From: Rhizobium rhododendri
GTDB taxonomy: Bacteria; Pseudomonadota; Alphaproteobacteria; Rhizobiales; Rhizobiaceae
Reading direction: 5' to 3'
NCBI RefSeq assembly: GCF_007000325.2
Contig: NZ_CP117267.1
Coordinates: 1,736,001-1,800,000, forward strand
DNA: 64,000 nucleotides
Shown piece after piece: positions 1 to 9,169 of this stretch (position 1 is the first letter of the stretch; each line of letters opens with the position of its first letter). The position numbers and the translations under genes are program-made. The notes below the pieces were generated by a model that was not told the DNA's origin, made no database searches, and saw only the letters and a list, made by a program, of their open reading frames with translations.

Positions 1-740
1 AGGAGTTCCAGAACAAATCTGTCAATGCCTGGCTAAGAGAATCCTACAACCGCGGCGTCGCCGTCGGAAGTCTCTGTACGGGCGCCCATGTGCTCGCCCA
101 GGCGGGTCTCCTGAACGGCAAGCGCTGCGCAATCCACTGGGAAAACCTGCCGGGCTTTGCAGAAGCCTTTCCTCAGGCCGAAGTCTATGCCGACCTGTAC
201 GAAGTCGACAGCAATCTCTACACCTGCGCCGGCGGCACGGCCTCGCTCGACATGATGCTCAACCTGATCGGCCAGGATTTTGGCGAGAACCTGGTCAACC
301 GCGTCTGCGAACAGGCGCTCACAGACCGCGTCCGCAGCCCGCACGATCGCCAGCGCCTGCCGCTCCGCGCACGGCTCGGTGTGCAGAATGCCAAGGTGCT
401 GGAAATCATCGAGGTGATGGAAAGCCACCTGTCGGAACCCTTGTCGCTGCTCGACATCGCCGACGACGCCGGCCTGTCGCGTCGCCAGATCGAGCGGCTG
501 TTCCGACAGGAAATGGGCCGTTCCCCTGCCCGCTACTATCTCGAGATCCGCCTCGATCGAGCAAGGCACCTTCTGGTGCAGTCGTCGATGCCGGTGGTCG
601 AAGTCGCCGTCGCCTGTGGCTTCGTCTCCGCCTCGCACTTCTCGAAGTGTTATCGCGAACTCTACAACCGCTCGCCGCAGCAGGAGCGGGCCGAGCGCAA
701 GCTGACCATGTCGAACGTCCGCACCGGCGTCGTCATCTGA
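1..740 (+). CDS. GlxA-type AraC-family transcriptional regulator, 5' end missing
   Basis: The reading frame is open from the window edge, so the start lies outside. The visible N-terminal part carries a DJ-1/PfpI-like nucleophile elbow (GSLCTGA, about positions 63-86), and the C-terminal 100 residues form an AraC helix-turn-helix pair (SRRQIERLFRQEMG and the SASHFSKCYRELY region). This DJ-1 plus AraC architecture defines GlxA-like regulators, which often control glycine betaine/carnitine or amide catabolism in rhizobia; the target here is unknown. It ends 13 bases before the stop of the convergent diguanylate cyclase gene. An internal GTG at 90 would cut the DJ-1 domain and is not the start. 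Confidence 0.9.
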   Translation, partial: EFQNKSVNAWLRESYNRGVAVGSLCTGAHVLAQAGLLNGKRCAIHWENLPGFAEAFPQAEVYADLYEVDSNLYTCAGGTASLDMMLNLIGQDFGENLVNRVCEQALTDRVRSPHDRQRLPLRARLGVQNAKVLEIIEVMESHLSEPLSLLDIADDAGLSRRQIERLFRQEMGRSPARYYLEIRLDRARHLLVQSSMPVVEVAVACGFVSASHFSKCYRELYNRSPQQERAERKLTMSNVRTGVVI

Positions 741-753
741 AGCCGGATAACGG

Positions 754-2091
754 CTACCGTCCCTCTTCCGCCGCCATCCTGGTATCGGAGAAGACGCGAT
801 TGCGCCCGCGGTGCTTGGCCATATAGAGAAACTGGTCGGCAGCGTTGAGGTAATTCTCGAACGTCTCCTGGGCGTTGATCGACGCTATGCCGATTGACAC
901 GGTCACCGACAACGCCTCGCCGTCTGCCTGGATTTTCAGGCCAGAGATATTTTCGCGCAGTTCCTCGCAGAACTCGGTTGCGACGGATGAGTCCATGTCC
1001 GCGAACAGGATGGCAAATTCTTCGCCGCCGATCCGCGACAAGAGGTTGCGGCTGCCTTCCAGAAACGTCTGCAGCCGTGTCGCGACCGCCTTCAGCACCT
1101 GGTCACCGATCTCGTGACCGTAGGTGTCGTTCAACCGCTTGAAATGGTCGATATCGAGGATACCGATGGATGGTCGTGTCTCCAGCCTGAGACAGTCATT
1201 GGCAAGGCGCGGACCCTGATCGAAGAAGTAACGCCTGTTATAGAGGCCGGTGAGATAATCGACGGAGGCGGCGGCGCGCAGCTGGCGCATTTGCGACAGC
1301 GTGTCGATCACCCGGCTGATCCGGTATTTAAGCTCTTCGGCAACGAACGGCCGACGCAGGAAATCCGTGGCACCAGCTTTCAGGTACGCCGTTGCGGCCA
1401 ATCGGTCGTCCGACGCAGATAGGCCGATGACCCGCAGGCGATCGGAATTCCGCCTATGGGTGATCTGCCGTGTCAGTTCCCATCCCGTCCCGTCCGGCAG
1501 CGCATCGTCGATCAGGACCAGCTCGATCTCGGAATACTGATCCAGCGCCTGGATAGCGGCAGCACCGCTCGCTGCTTCATAGACCTCGAAGCGCTGCATC
1601 TCGAGACTGTCGACGAGCATCTTCCGGGCCACGGGCATCGCGTCCACGACGAGCACCCTCGTCTTGCTGTTGGTAATCGAACGACGCACAGAAGCCACGA
1701 GATTGTCCGCCGCCTGCGTATTGTCCTTCAGTACGTAGTCGATAATGCTGCGCTCCATCAACCGGTCGCGCATGTCGATATCGGCCGCTGCGGTAAAGAC
1801 GATGCTCGGCACCCTTTGGTCGAGGAGCATGTCGAGTGCTTCGCCGTAGGCAGCATCCGGCAGATTGAGATTGACGATGGCCAGGCTGAAACCGTGATCG
1901 CTGGCGCGAATCGTCGTTTCCAGCGTCTTCATGGATGTACAGAGCGTGACATCGAGATTGAGCTCGATGCGGAAACGTTGGGAGAGCATCGAGCCGAACA
2001 TGCGCGAATCCTCGACCAGGAGAACCTTCTGGCCGCGTCTCGCCGCAGGGCTCAGGTCCCGCGAGAATTTTTCGAACAACAGGTCGCTCAT
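754..2091 (-). CDS. PleD-like response regulator: two receiver domains plus GGDEF diguanylate cyclase
   Basis: About 445 residues: receiver 1 (about 20-140), receiver 2 (about 145-265) and a GGDEF domain with an intact RIGGEEF active site, so it should make cyclic-di-GMP. Unusually, receiver 1 has Asn at the phospho-acceptor position (NLNLP instead of D-x-x-x-P), although Lys and Thr switch residues remain. Receiver 2 keeps the acceptor Asp (DDALP) but has lost one of the paired metal-binding acidic residues (VVDAMP). The ATG at 2091 is chosen because a GGAGG precedes it; an upstream frame extension to 2112 adds seven residues. The upstream neighbour at 2251-3081 is a paralogue without GGDEF. 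Confidence 0.9.
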   Translation of the reverse strand: MSDLLFEKFSRDLSPAARRGQKVLLVEDSRMFGSMLSQRFRIELNLDVTLCTSMKTLETTIRASDHGFSLAIVNLNLPDAAYGEALDMLLDQRVPSIVFTAAADIDMRDRLMERSIIDYVLKDNTQAADNLVASVRRSITNSKTRVLVVDAMPVARKMLVDSLEMQRFEVYEAASGAAAIQALDQYSEIELVLIDDALPDGTGWELTRQITHRRNSDRLRVIGLSASDDRLAATAYLKAGATDFLRRPFVAEELKYRISRVIDTLSQMRQLRAAASVDYLTGLYNRRYFFDQGPRLANDCLRLETRPSIGILDIDHFKRLNDTYGHEIGDQVLKAVATRLQTFLEGSRNLLSRIGGEEFAILFADMDSSVATEFCEELRENISGLKIQADGEALSVTVSIGIASINAQETFENYLNAADQFLYMAKHRGRNRVFSDTRMAAEEGR

Positions 2092-2222
2092 TGCCGGCAG
2101 TCCCTCCGGCAATGGGACAGGCCCACGTTCTGCGTGGGCAGCGGGACAGTCAGCAGATTACGACAGGGATTTATGAACACCGGGGTCCAACAGTTTGTAA
2201 CTAGTCACCGCGAAGTGGGCAT

Positions 2223-2246
2223 GAACGGGCCCCGAAGCGCCCGTTC
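2223..2246. terminator. Hairpin downstream of the tandem-receiver gene
   Basis: GAACGGGC (2223-2230) pairs perfectly with GCCCGTTC (2239-2246), starting just after the stop codon of the gene ending at 2251. A T-rich run follows only on the plus strand, so as a minus-strand terminator it lacks a U-tract. It may stabilise the mRNA 3' end or partly uncouple the two receiver genes. Confidence 0.4.
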
Positions 2247-2250
2247 TTTC

Positions 2251-3081
2251 TCAGGCATAGGCCTTTTGCTGGCGCATCGACTGGATCTGCAGCAGGGTAT
2301 CGAGGTTCTGGTTGACCCTGCAGTAGAATTCCTCGTCGATGAACGGCCGCAATATGAAGTCGTTGCCACCGGCCTTCAGGAAGCGGGCCGACAGCAGCCG
2401 ATTGGTCGACGACGACACGCCGATGATCCGCAGCTGATGCGAGCCGATGCTGGAGCGGATGCGCCGCGTCAGCTCGAATCCGTCGATGTCGGGCATGTTG
2501 TAGTCGGTGATCATCAGGCCGATGTCAGCATTGGCCTTGAGGATTTCCAGCGCCTTGGATCCGTTCTCGGCAACGCTGACGCGGAAATTGTAGCGCTTCA
2601 GGCGGCTGCTGAGAAGCGCGCGCGCTGTTGCGCTGTCATCGACGATCAACACATGGTGGCGGTGATTGGTCAGGAAGCGACAAACCGATTCTGCCAGCAG
2701 GTCGACCGCGAAGATGTTGTCTTTGAGGATGTAGTCGACGATATCCTTGGCGAGCAGCGCGTCGCGCATGCCCTCATGGAAGGTGCCTGTGAAAACGATT
2801 GTCGGGATGCTGAGGTCGGTCAAGTATTCCAGCGCCTCGCCATTCTCGGCACCCGGAAGATTGATGTTGGAGATCGCCAGCTTGATCGGCTCGGGCGACT
2901 TATCGTAGGCGAGCTGCAAATCTTCGAAGTTGCCGCAGATCTCGATCTCGATATCGAAAAGCTCTTTCAGCCTCTTGCTGATCATCGCGGTAAAGACATG
3001 CGAGTCTTCGGCCAGAAGTATGCGAGCCCCCGCAAAGGTCCCACCCGAATATTGCATTCCGGAAATGCCTAAAAATGCCAT
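2251..3081 (-). CDS. Tandem-receiver response regulator without output domain
   Basis: About 276 residues made only of two receiver domains. Receiver 1 (about 10-130) has Asn at the acceptor position (NINLP), a pseudo-receiver feature shared with the first receiver of the GGDEF protein just downstream. Receiver 2 (about 140-260) looks fully canonical: VDDS acidic pair, acceptor Asp in TDYNMP, and conserved Lys in the FILRPF region. Sequence similarity along the whole length to the first two domains of the gene at 754-2091 suggests a tandem duplication with gain or loss of GGDEF. ATG at 3081 is preferred (AAGG upstream); an ATG 16 codons earlier has no evident ribosome site. Role inferred: phosphate sink or partner in the same c-di-GMP pathway. 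Confidence 0.85.
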   Translation of the reverse strand: MAFLGISGMQYSGGTFAGARILLAEDSHVFTAMISKRLKELFDIEIEICGNFEDLQLAYDKSPEPIKLAISNINLPGAENGEALEYLTDLSIPTIVFTGTFHEGMRDALLAKDIVDYILKDNIFAVDLLAESVCRFLTNHRHHVLIVDDSATARALLSSRLKRYNFRVSVAENGSKALEILKANADIGLMITDYNMPDIDGFELTRRIRSSIGSHQLRIIGVSSSTNRLLSARFLKAGGNDFILRPFIDEEFYCRVNQNLDTLLQIQSMRQQKAYA

Positions 3082-3207
3082 GACTAACCTTCGATGAGAC
3101 CTCACTGACCGAAGAATAAGGCAAAGCATTTGAGTTTGTGTTAATTTTGCGACGACTTATGTAAATCACCATTCAGCTGCAGCAAGTCTGCAGCATTACA
3201 GAGTAGA

Positions 3208-5922
3208 TCAGGACTGCACTTCAGGTTTGCCATCGACTTTACGCCGGCTGGGCCTGGTGCGTGTCTCCGCTGGCACCGGCGCTTCTGGCGGCTGGATCGG
3301 CGGCTCGACGATGTCATCGGCCTTTTCCGTGCTTTCAGGTAGCGTGGCTTCCACCCGCTGTCTTTCCGCGCGACGGCTGATGTGCAATTCCTGCTGCGGG
3401 TAAGGCATGTCGATGCCTTCCTTCTTAAAGCGCTTCAGGATGGCAATGCGCAGGTTGTTGCGGATAGGCATGCCATCGGAGAGGTCAGCCAGGTAGAACC
3501 GCATCTCGAAGTCCAGCGACGACGGACCGAAGCGGAGGAACTCGACGTGCGGCTCCGGGTTTTTCAGCACTTTGGGCACTGCCTTGACCAGTTCCAGCAG
3601 GATTGCCATTACCTGCTCCGGGTCGCAGTCATAGCCCACCGAAACCGGGATTTCGGAGCGCGCGAGCCTATTACGGTGCGTCCAGTTGCCGACCGACGCA
3701 TTGATCAGCTCGGAATTCGGCACGATGATCGATTGCTGGCGAAAGGTCTCGATCTCCGTCGCACGGACGGAAATACGCTTGACGATACCCTCCGATGTCC
3801 CGGAAACGATCCAGTCGCCGACCTTGAACGGCCTCTCGACGAGAAGAATGAGGCCAGAGACGAAATTGGAAACGATGTTCTGCAGGCCGAAACCGATACC
3901 GACGGACAGCGCACTGGCAACCAGCGCAAGGCTCGACAGATCGATGCCGGCAGCAGAAATGCCGATGACGGCGGCAATCGCCACGCCGAGATAGCCGATG
4001 CCGGTCTTGACCGAGTTGCGGACGCCGAGATCGACCTGGCCACGCGCCATGACCGTGCCGTCCAGCCAGCGCTGGAACCAGCGGGTAACGAGGTAGCCGC
4101 CGATGAAGAACAGGATGCCGGCAAGGATACCGACGAGGGAGATCCTGATGCTGCCGAGCCTTATCTCGGTGAACAGCCGATAGAAGAAGATTTCCAGATC
4201 CTGAACGTGGAACCCCCACGACAACAGGATGAGCGGGATGCCGGTCATCAGCGCGAAGACATAGATTGCCAGTCCTGCCACGAGGCCCGCCTGGTCGAGC
4301 ATCGCGGTGCTGATGCTCGCACGGCTCTGCAGAAACCGGCCGACCGATGTCTCGGGGAAATTCTCCTGATCGGACACTGCCTTGCCGAGCAGGATGCCGA
4401 GATACATGGTGACGAGGACGGCGCTGGTGACGATCAGCTGCAGCGCGATAAAGCGGGCGAGCCCGACATAGCCGATCACCGCCATGAAGATCAGCGCGGC
4501 ACCGATGACCCTCAAGATGATGGCGAGTCCGTGCGGCCAGCGTCGGCCCGGAGCCTCGGGATCGCCGCTTCTCGCAAGCATCGGCTTGCCGAACGACACG
4601 GCGATGAAGATCAGGCCGATGATCATCGCTGCAGAGAAGCTCTTCGCGACGGTGACGATGACCGGCGAGCCCATCGATTCGCTGATGCGATTGAGGACGA
4701 AATCGAGGCCATTGACGATGGCAATGGCGAGCAAGCACCAGCCGACGGATCGAGCGCCCTTGTTGGAGAGCTTCACGAGCCGCCAGCTGGGCTCGAACGG
4801 CGCAAAGACGGCGTTGACGAAGCTTGCTACGAAATAGACCAGCCCGACGAAGCCGAAAACTGCTGAAAACACCGGCGCGATGTCCGGCCGCAGCACATTG
4901 AAAGTCTCGAGGAAAAAGAACGAGAGCACGAGAAAGGCAGCCACCGACAACGCCCGGATCATCGTCGACCAGAACGCGATGGAGAGCCGGCTCATATAGG
5001 AGGGAGCCTCGATCGTCTCGTCACGGAAGAAGTATCGCCCGAAAAGCCGGTACCCCCCGGCCATGAAGATCAGCGCTGCGGCAAGGGACAGGAAAACAGC
5101 TGTAAACAGCGGGATCCGTTTGAATTTCCAGACGAACGTACCCCAGCTCGAGAGAGCGTTGCGAAAGTTGACAGCCTCCTGCACGAGCGCCTGGCCGGCG
5201 TCGTCGAAGGTCGACAGCGAGAGTTCGGTACGGCGAAAGAGGGTATCGGCAAAAAGGCGCCGTCGGAGCTCGGTGATCTGACCGGACACCCGATTGGCAC
5301 TGGCCGTCAGATTGTCGGCATCGCCCATCACCACGTTGATCTGCGCGATCGCAGACGTCAGCTTTTCGCGTTCCTGCGTGACGATGGGAGCCTCTGCAGG
5401 CTGGCCCTCTTTCGGCGGCGGGCCGATCTGCGTCAGTCGCGCCGTCATTTCGTCGGCCCGTGGCTTCAGGCGCCCCGAGATCTCGGCCGCGGCACGGGTG
5501 AGATCGTCAGCCTTTCCGGCAAGGACCACCAGCGCATCGTCATCGGACGCGCCCTGTTTGACACTGTCCTCGAGGGAGGAAAGCTGTTTGCGAGCCTGGG
5601 CGATCTCGGCAGCCGTTCGATCGAGGCCGTTGGCCGCAGGCGGTTGCTGTTTTTGCTGGGCATCCGCCGACGGCGCGTCCGGCTTGGTCGCATCGGGCTT
5701 CGCTGCATCGGGCTTGGGCGCGTCAGGAGCGGGCGCAGCCGCTGGCGCTGGCGTTGTCTCGGGTGACGATGTCGCCGGAGCCGCCGACTGCTGCGCGCGT
5801 GCCGGCAAGGCAACCGCAGTCGCTGACACGGCCAGTGTCAGGAAAAGGACGGAGATCGAATTCAGAAGTGGTCGCAAGCGTCTTCCCCAGGGCAACAGGT
5901 CAGTTGGCGAGATCATCGTCAT
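3208..5922 (-). CDS. DUF3772-type MscS mechanosensitive channel
   Basis: About 904 residues. It begins with a signal peptide ending near ALPARAQ, followed by a low-complexity Ala/Pro/Asp/Lys segment with repeated KPDA units, a periplasmic helical DUF3772 region (about 100-250), roughly ten membrane helices, and the C-terminal MscS core. The pore-lining helix shows the Gly/Ala-rich GIGFGLQNIVSNFVSG pattern followed by the VGDWI beta-domain signature. Large members of this family act as inner-membrane osmotic safety valves. The start is uncertain: a GTG at 5964 and ATGs at 5922 and 5916 all lack a clear ribosome site; 5922 gives a sensible signal peptide. Confidence 0.88.
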   Translation of the reverse strand: MTMISPTDLLPWGRRLRPLLNSISVLFLTLAVSATAVALPARAQQSAAPATSSPETTPAPAAAPAPDAPKPDAAKPDATKPDAPSADAQQKQQPPAANGLDRTAAEIAQARKQLSSLEDSVKQGASDDDALVVLAGKADDLTRAAAEISGRLKPRADEMTARLTQIGPPPKEGQPAEAPIVTQEREKLTSAIAQINVVMGDADNLTASANRVSGQITELRRRLFADTLFRRTELSLSTFDDAGQALVQEAVNFRNALSSWGTFVWKFKRIPLFTAVFLSLAAALIFMAGGYRLFGRYFFRDETIEAPSYMSRLSIAFWSTMIRALSVAAFLVLSFFFLETFNVLRPDIAPVFSAVFGFVGLVYFVASFVNAVFAPFEPSWRLVKLSNKGARSVGWCLLAIAIVNGLDFVLNRISESMGSPVIVTVAKSFSAAMIIGLIFIAVSFGKPMLARSGDPEAPGRRWPHGLAIILRVIGAALIFMAVIGYVGLARFIALQLIVTSAVLVTMYLGILLGKAVSDQENFPETSVGRFLQSRASISTAMLDQAGLVAGLAIYVFALMTGIPLILLSWGFHVQDLEIFFYRLFTEIRLGSIRISLVGILAGILFFIGGYLVTRWFQRWLDGTVMARGQVDLGVRNSVKTGIGYLGVAIAAVIGISAAGIDLSSLALVASALSVGIGFGLQNIVSNFVSGLILLVERPFKVGDWIVSGTSEGIVKRISVRATEIETFRQQSIIVPNSELINASVGNWTHRNRLARSEIPVSVGYDCDPEQVMAILLELVKAVPKVLKNPEPHVEFLRFGPSSLDFEMRFYLADLSDGMPIRNNLRIAILKRFKKEGIDMPYPQQELHISRRAERQRVEATLPESTEKADDIVEPPIQPPEAPVPAETRTRPSRRKVDGKPEVQS

Positions 5923-5992
5923 CGCTTGTAAAGCAAACCAAGGCGACAGAAAGGCAACCTTCACAGCACTTGCGAGTCGCGCGCCGCATCGA

Positions 5993-7051
5993 TCAGTCGA
6001 TAGAGAAATTCAACATCGCCCGCGTGCCTTGGCGATCGGGAGCGTAGAGAATGCTGGACTTCAGGCTGGATGCCATCGCCGTCAGGATCTTGGTCCCGAG
6101 CCCTGTGCCCTTGGCCGGAGCCGTCCGGTCGAAGCCGACGCCGTCGTCTTCGACATGCACGCGGAGGCCACCCTGGCCAGTCTGGTCGACAACCACGCGG
6201 ATTTCACCGGTCTGACCGGCGGGATAGGCGTACTTATAGGCGTTGGTGACGAGTTCGCTGATGATCAGGCCGAGCGTGATCACCTTGTCAGTCGACAGTA
6301 TGACATCGTCGCACTCGACCTTCACACTATGCGGCCGCTGCTCGTCGCGCATGGACGCCTCGAGTTCGGCAAGCAGGCTCTCCAGATATTCCTTCACCCG
6401 GACGGTACCGACCTCGTGGCTGGTGTAGAGCCGCCGGTGGACGCTGGCGATGGCATTGATGCGGATCTGCGTTTCCTGCAGCGCATCGATGGTCACCTGA
6501 TCCTTGGTGACGGAAGCCTGCATGCGGATCAGCGCGGCCACCAGGCCGAGGCTGTTGGCGATCCGATGGTTGACTTCGGAGAGCAGTAGCTCGGCGCGGT
6601 CGCGTTCATGGCGGATCACCGCCTGAGCACGCAACGTGTCACGCCGAAACCGCGCCCGCTCCAACCCTTGGGCCAACGCTGCGGCCAGCAGGTCGAAATA
6701 ATCGGACGAAACACCCTTCATGACATAGTCGTCAGCGCCAGCCTTCAGAGCGGCAACCGCAACGCCGGCATCTCCCGACCCGGTCGCGTAGATGACCGGC
6801 GGGTGATCGGCACCGGAGACGATGCAGGGCAGCAGGTCCAGCCCCGTTTCCCCTTCGAGGAAATGGTCGAGGACAATCGCGTCAATGCCACCTTCGGCAA
6901 GACGCGCGAGGCCGGCAGCGCCGTCCTTCGCCAGATGAAGCTCGTAGCCGCGACGCTGCATGTTCTTGCGCGTCAGCACGCCGAGTGCTTCATCGTCGTC
7001 TATATAGAGAATATGGATCGCAGCATCCGCCGCAGCATCCAGCTCTATCAT
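5993..7051 (-). CDS. Receiver-HisKA_2 hybrid histidine kinase
   Basis: About 352 residues. An N-terminal receiver (acidic run in ILYIDDDEAL, acceptor Asp in VLDHFLEG) is followed by a HisKA_2 phosphorylation helix (EVNHRIANSL) and a HATPase domain (NAYKYA N-box, DDGVGFD, GTGLGTKI). There are no membrane helices, so it is cytoplasmic and probably driven by phosphorylation of its own receiver. ATG at 7051 overlaps the stop of the upstream receiver gene by four bases (ATGA), showing translational coupling; the longer in-frame extension to 7168 would run through that gene. HisKA_2/HWE kinases include the kinases that feed the PhyR general-stress switch, which fits the promoter seen at 9069-9093 (inference). 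Confidence 0.9.
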   Translation of the reverse strand: MIELDAAADAAIHILYIDDDEALGVLTRKNMQRRGYELHLAKDGAAGLARLAEGGIDAIVLDHFLEGETGLDLLPCIVSGADHPPVIYATGSGDAGVAVAALKAGADDYVMKGVSSDYFDLLAAALAQGLERARFRRDTLRAQAVIRHERDRAELLLSEVNHRIANSLGLVAALIRMQASVTKDQVTIDALQETQIRINAIASVHRRLYTSHEVGTVRVKEYLESLLAELEASMRDEQRPHSVKVECDDVILSTDKVITLGLIISELVTNAYKYAYPAGQTGEIRVVVDQTGQGGLRVHVEDDGVGFDRTAPAKGTGLGTKILTAMASSLKSSILYAPDRQGTRAMLNFSID

Positions 7052-7494
7052 TCCACCTCCGGGATCTTCATGACGGCAACGAACATGCCGAGCTGCTGTA
7101 TCGCATGCACGAACTTGTCGTATTGCATCGGTTTGCTGACATAGACATTGGCGCCGAGGTCGTAGCAACGGGCGATTTCGCGCGGGTCGTCGGTGGTCGT
7201 CAGAACGATCACCATTGCCCGCCTCGTGTGCTCGTTGGCCTTGACCTTCTGGAGAATATCCAGCCCGCTCATGTCGGGAAGGTTGAGGTCGAGCAGGATG
7301 AGGATGGGCTGCCCACGCGAAGGCTCGCCACTGCCATCCTTGCCAAGCATGAAGTCGAGCGCATCTCCGCCTGTGACAAAGGGCACAATCTCGTTGGTGA
7401 CGCCGGCGCGACGGATATTCTTCTCGATCAGCCGTGCGTGGCCTTCATCGTCTTCGATCATGATGATCTTGACGGTATTCGGGGAACTCATCAT
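7048..7494 (-). CDS. Single-domain response regulator (Rcp1/CheY-like)
   Basis: 148 residues forming one receiver domain of the Rcp1 subclass, with the acidic pair in MIEDDEGH, acceptor Asp in LLDLNLPDMSG, Thr in VLTTTDD and Lys in VSKPMQ. It has no output domain, so it probably relays phosphate or binds a partner. It lies in the middle of a tightly overlapping operon: its start overlaps the stop of the CHASE3 kinase by four bases and its stop overlaps the start of the receiver-kinase by four. The most economical model is CHASE3 kinase to this receiver to the downstream kinase. Two adjacent Met codons make the exact start uncertain by one residue. Confidence 0.92.
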   Translation of the reverse strand: MMSSPNTVKIIMIEDDEGHARLIEKNIRRAGVTNEIVPFVTGGDALDFMLGKDGSGEPSRGQPILILLDLNLPDMSGLDILQKVKANEHTRRAMVIVLTTTDDPREIARCYDLGANVYVSKPMQYDKFVHAIQQLGMFVAVMKIPEVE

Positions 7495-8984
7495 TTCGAA
7501 TCTTCTCTTTTCAATCGGGCCATATCGGCAGCAATCTTAACTTCGAACGTTGTCCCCTGCCCCAGCTCGGAACTAACGGTAACATCTCCGCCGAGACGCC
7601 GGGCCAGCGCACGAACATGGGCAAGGCCAACGCCGTCGCCCGGCATGTCCTGTCTGCCCGAGCGCCGGAACAGTTCGAAAATCCTCTCCTGGTCGCCTGC
7701 AGCGATTCCCCGTCCATTATCGCTGATTTCGACGCTCGCGAACATACCGTGGCGCCTGCCGGAAATGGAGATCTTACCGCGCCGTGAGGGGTCCAGGTAC
7801 TTGATGGCATTGTCCAGCAGGTTGCCGACGATCTGCTGCAGAGCTAGCCGGTCGGACTGCACCTCGGGAAGCACGCCTTGTATATCGACTTCGATCTCGG
7901 CCTCGTCGAGCCTGTGACGGAGCGTACCCAACGTGTCCTCGACCAGCTCCGACAGCTTGATCCGATCGCGGTGCAGTTCGCGGTTTCCGGCCCGCGCGAG
8001 CACAAGGATCTGGTTGATCAGATTGTCCATCCGACGCATCGAAGTCCGAATGAAACCAAGCGCTTCAGGGATATCCGTGTCGACGGCCTCGATGGCCGCA
8101 CGACCTTCGATCGTTGTGAGATCGGCATTGTTTTTCTCGAGGTATGACTTGAACACCTGTGCGGCACGATCGAGCTCCTCCGTGAAGCCCATGATGTTGA
8201 CGAGCGGAGCGCGCAAATCGTGGCTGACGATGTAGGCGTAGGCCTGCAGCTCGTCGTTTGCCCTTTGCAGCCCTTGAGTGCGGGCTACCACGGTCTCTTC
8301 CAGCGTTTCGTTCGCACTGGCAAGCTGCAGTCGTGCCGCCTCGATCTGCCTGTGGTGATCGCGGATAAGCTTGAACGCGCCGGCGGCTAGTGCCACGAGC
8401 AAGGCCGCACTGACGGCAATGATCGCCGACAGTGACGTTGTCGATGCCCTGAGCGAGGCGATATGGTCGCCCGAATTGACGACGCCGCGCTGCTGGATAA
8501 CATTGATCTCATGACGGATTTCATCCATCAGCTCGATCCCGACATTCGATTCGACCAACGCTATCGAACCGGCAGTATCGCCGGCGGAACGCAGGTCCAC
8601 CGTGCGTTTCATCTCCGCGAGCTTTCGATCCATGAGGGATCTGAGATTGTCCAGCGAAGACTGGGGAACGCCGATTTCGAGCAGGCGCGGCGTGAGCGCG
8701 GCGATTTCGGCCGGGATCGACACTGCGGATTTTGTGAACGGCGCAAGATAACGCGCATCGCCGGTCAGAAGATAGCCGCGCTGTCCGGTTTCGGCGTCCT
8801 GCGCCGAACTCAGCAGGTTGAGCACGCGATTGTTGAGGCGGCTTGCATCGACAGCGCTGTCCGCCTCCTCCGCCGCACGACCGCTGAAATAAAGGGCGCC
8901 GAGGACAACAAGGAGCAGCGTTATCGCGCCAACGGTCAGGATCGCAGGGATGGAACTGGAAATCGATTTATTGAAACGTATCAT
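7491..8984 (-). CDS. CHASE3-domain sensor histidine kinase
   Basis: 497 residues. One membrane helix (about 15-33), a CHASE3 sensor with the DAETGQRGYLLTG signature (about 60-170), a second helix (about 185-205), a coiled linker, then HisKA with the H-box SHDLRAPL, N-box LLDNAIKY, and G-boxes SDNGRGIA and GDGVGLAHV. All kinase motifs are intact. The sensor domain faces the periplasm; CHASE3 ligands are not known. It is the first gene of a three-gene operon with the two receiver-containing proteins downstream, and a GGAAC-N16-CGTT promoter lies 85 bases upstream, suggesting induction by the general-stress sigma factor. Confidence 0.92.
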   Translation of the reverse strand: MIRFNKSISSSIPAILTVGAITLLLVVLGALYFSGRAAEEADSAVDASRLNNRVLNLLSSAQDAETGQRGYLLTGDARYLAPFTKSAVSIPAEIAALTPRLLEIGVPQSSLDNLRSLMDRKLAEMKRTVDLRSAGDTAGSIALVESNVGIELMDEIRHEINVIQQRGVVNSGDHIASLRASTTSLSAIIAVSAALLVALAAGAFKLIRDHHRQIEAARLQLASANETLEETVVARTQGLQRANDELQAYAYIVSHDLRAPLVNIMGFTEELDRAAQVFKSYLEKNNADLTTIEGRAAIEAVDTDIPEALGFIRTSMRRMDNLINQILVLARAGNRELHRDRIKLSELVEDTLGTLRHRLDEAEIEVDIQGVLPEVQSDRLALQQIVGNLLDNAIKYLDPSRRGKISISGRRHGMFASVEISDNGRGIAAGDQERIFELFRRSGRQDMPGDGVGLAHVRALARRLGGDVTVSSELGQGTTFEVKIAADMARLKREDSK

Positions 8985-9068
8985 CTTCGCTACGATGCAC
9001 CCATGCCGACCGTTATCAGGCCAGGCCAGACGAGATGCGCCTGTAGCGACGCCACCGATCCCTTCGGG

Positions 9069-9093
9069 AACGCCCCTGGATTGAAATGGTTCC
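9069..9093 (-). promoter_or_regulatory. EcfG/RpoE2-type promoter for the CHASE3 kinase operon
   Basis: On the minus strand GGAAC (9093-9089), a 16-base spacer, then CGTT (9072-9069). This matches exactly the pattern known for the alphaproteobacterial general-stress sigma factor (EcfG, RpoE2 in Sinorhizobium). It lies 85 bases before the ATG at 8984 with no gene between. A plus-strand GGAAC overlaps it but lacks a proper second element. Confidence 0.65.
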
Positions 9094-9169
9094 CAGGCCT
9101 CTGAAAAATAATCGATATTCGTGGCATCTCGTTAGGTCGCCTATTGGAAGCCCGGGTGACTTGGTCTGC

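Noticed and set aside
1456..3072. Long plus-strand open frame of over 500 codons opposite the two receiver genes
   Set aside because: It is a GC-driven shadow: no family similarity, His/Gln/Arg-rich composition, and the minus-strand proteins have complete domain motifs.
9067..9093. Plus-strand GGAAC overlapping the minus-strand stress promoter
   Set aside because: Its second element would be GGTT, and no plus-strand gene starts downstream within reach.
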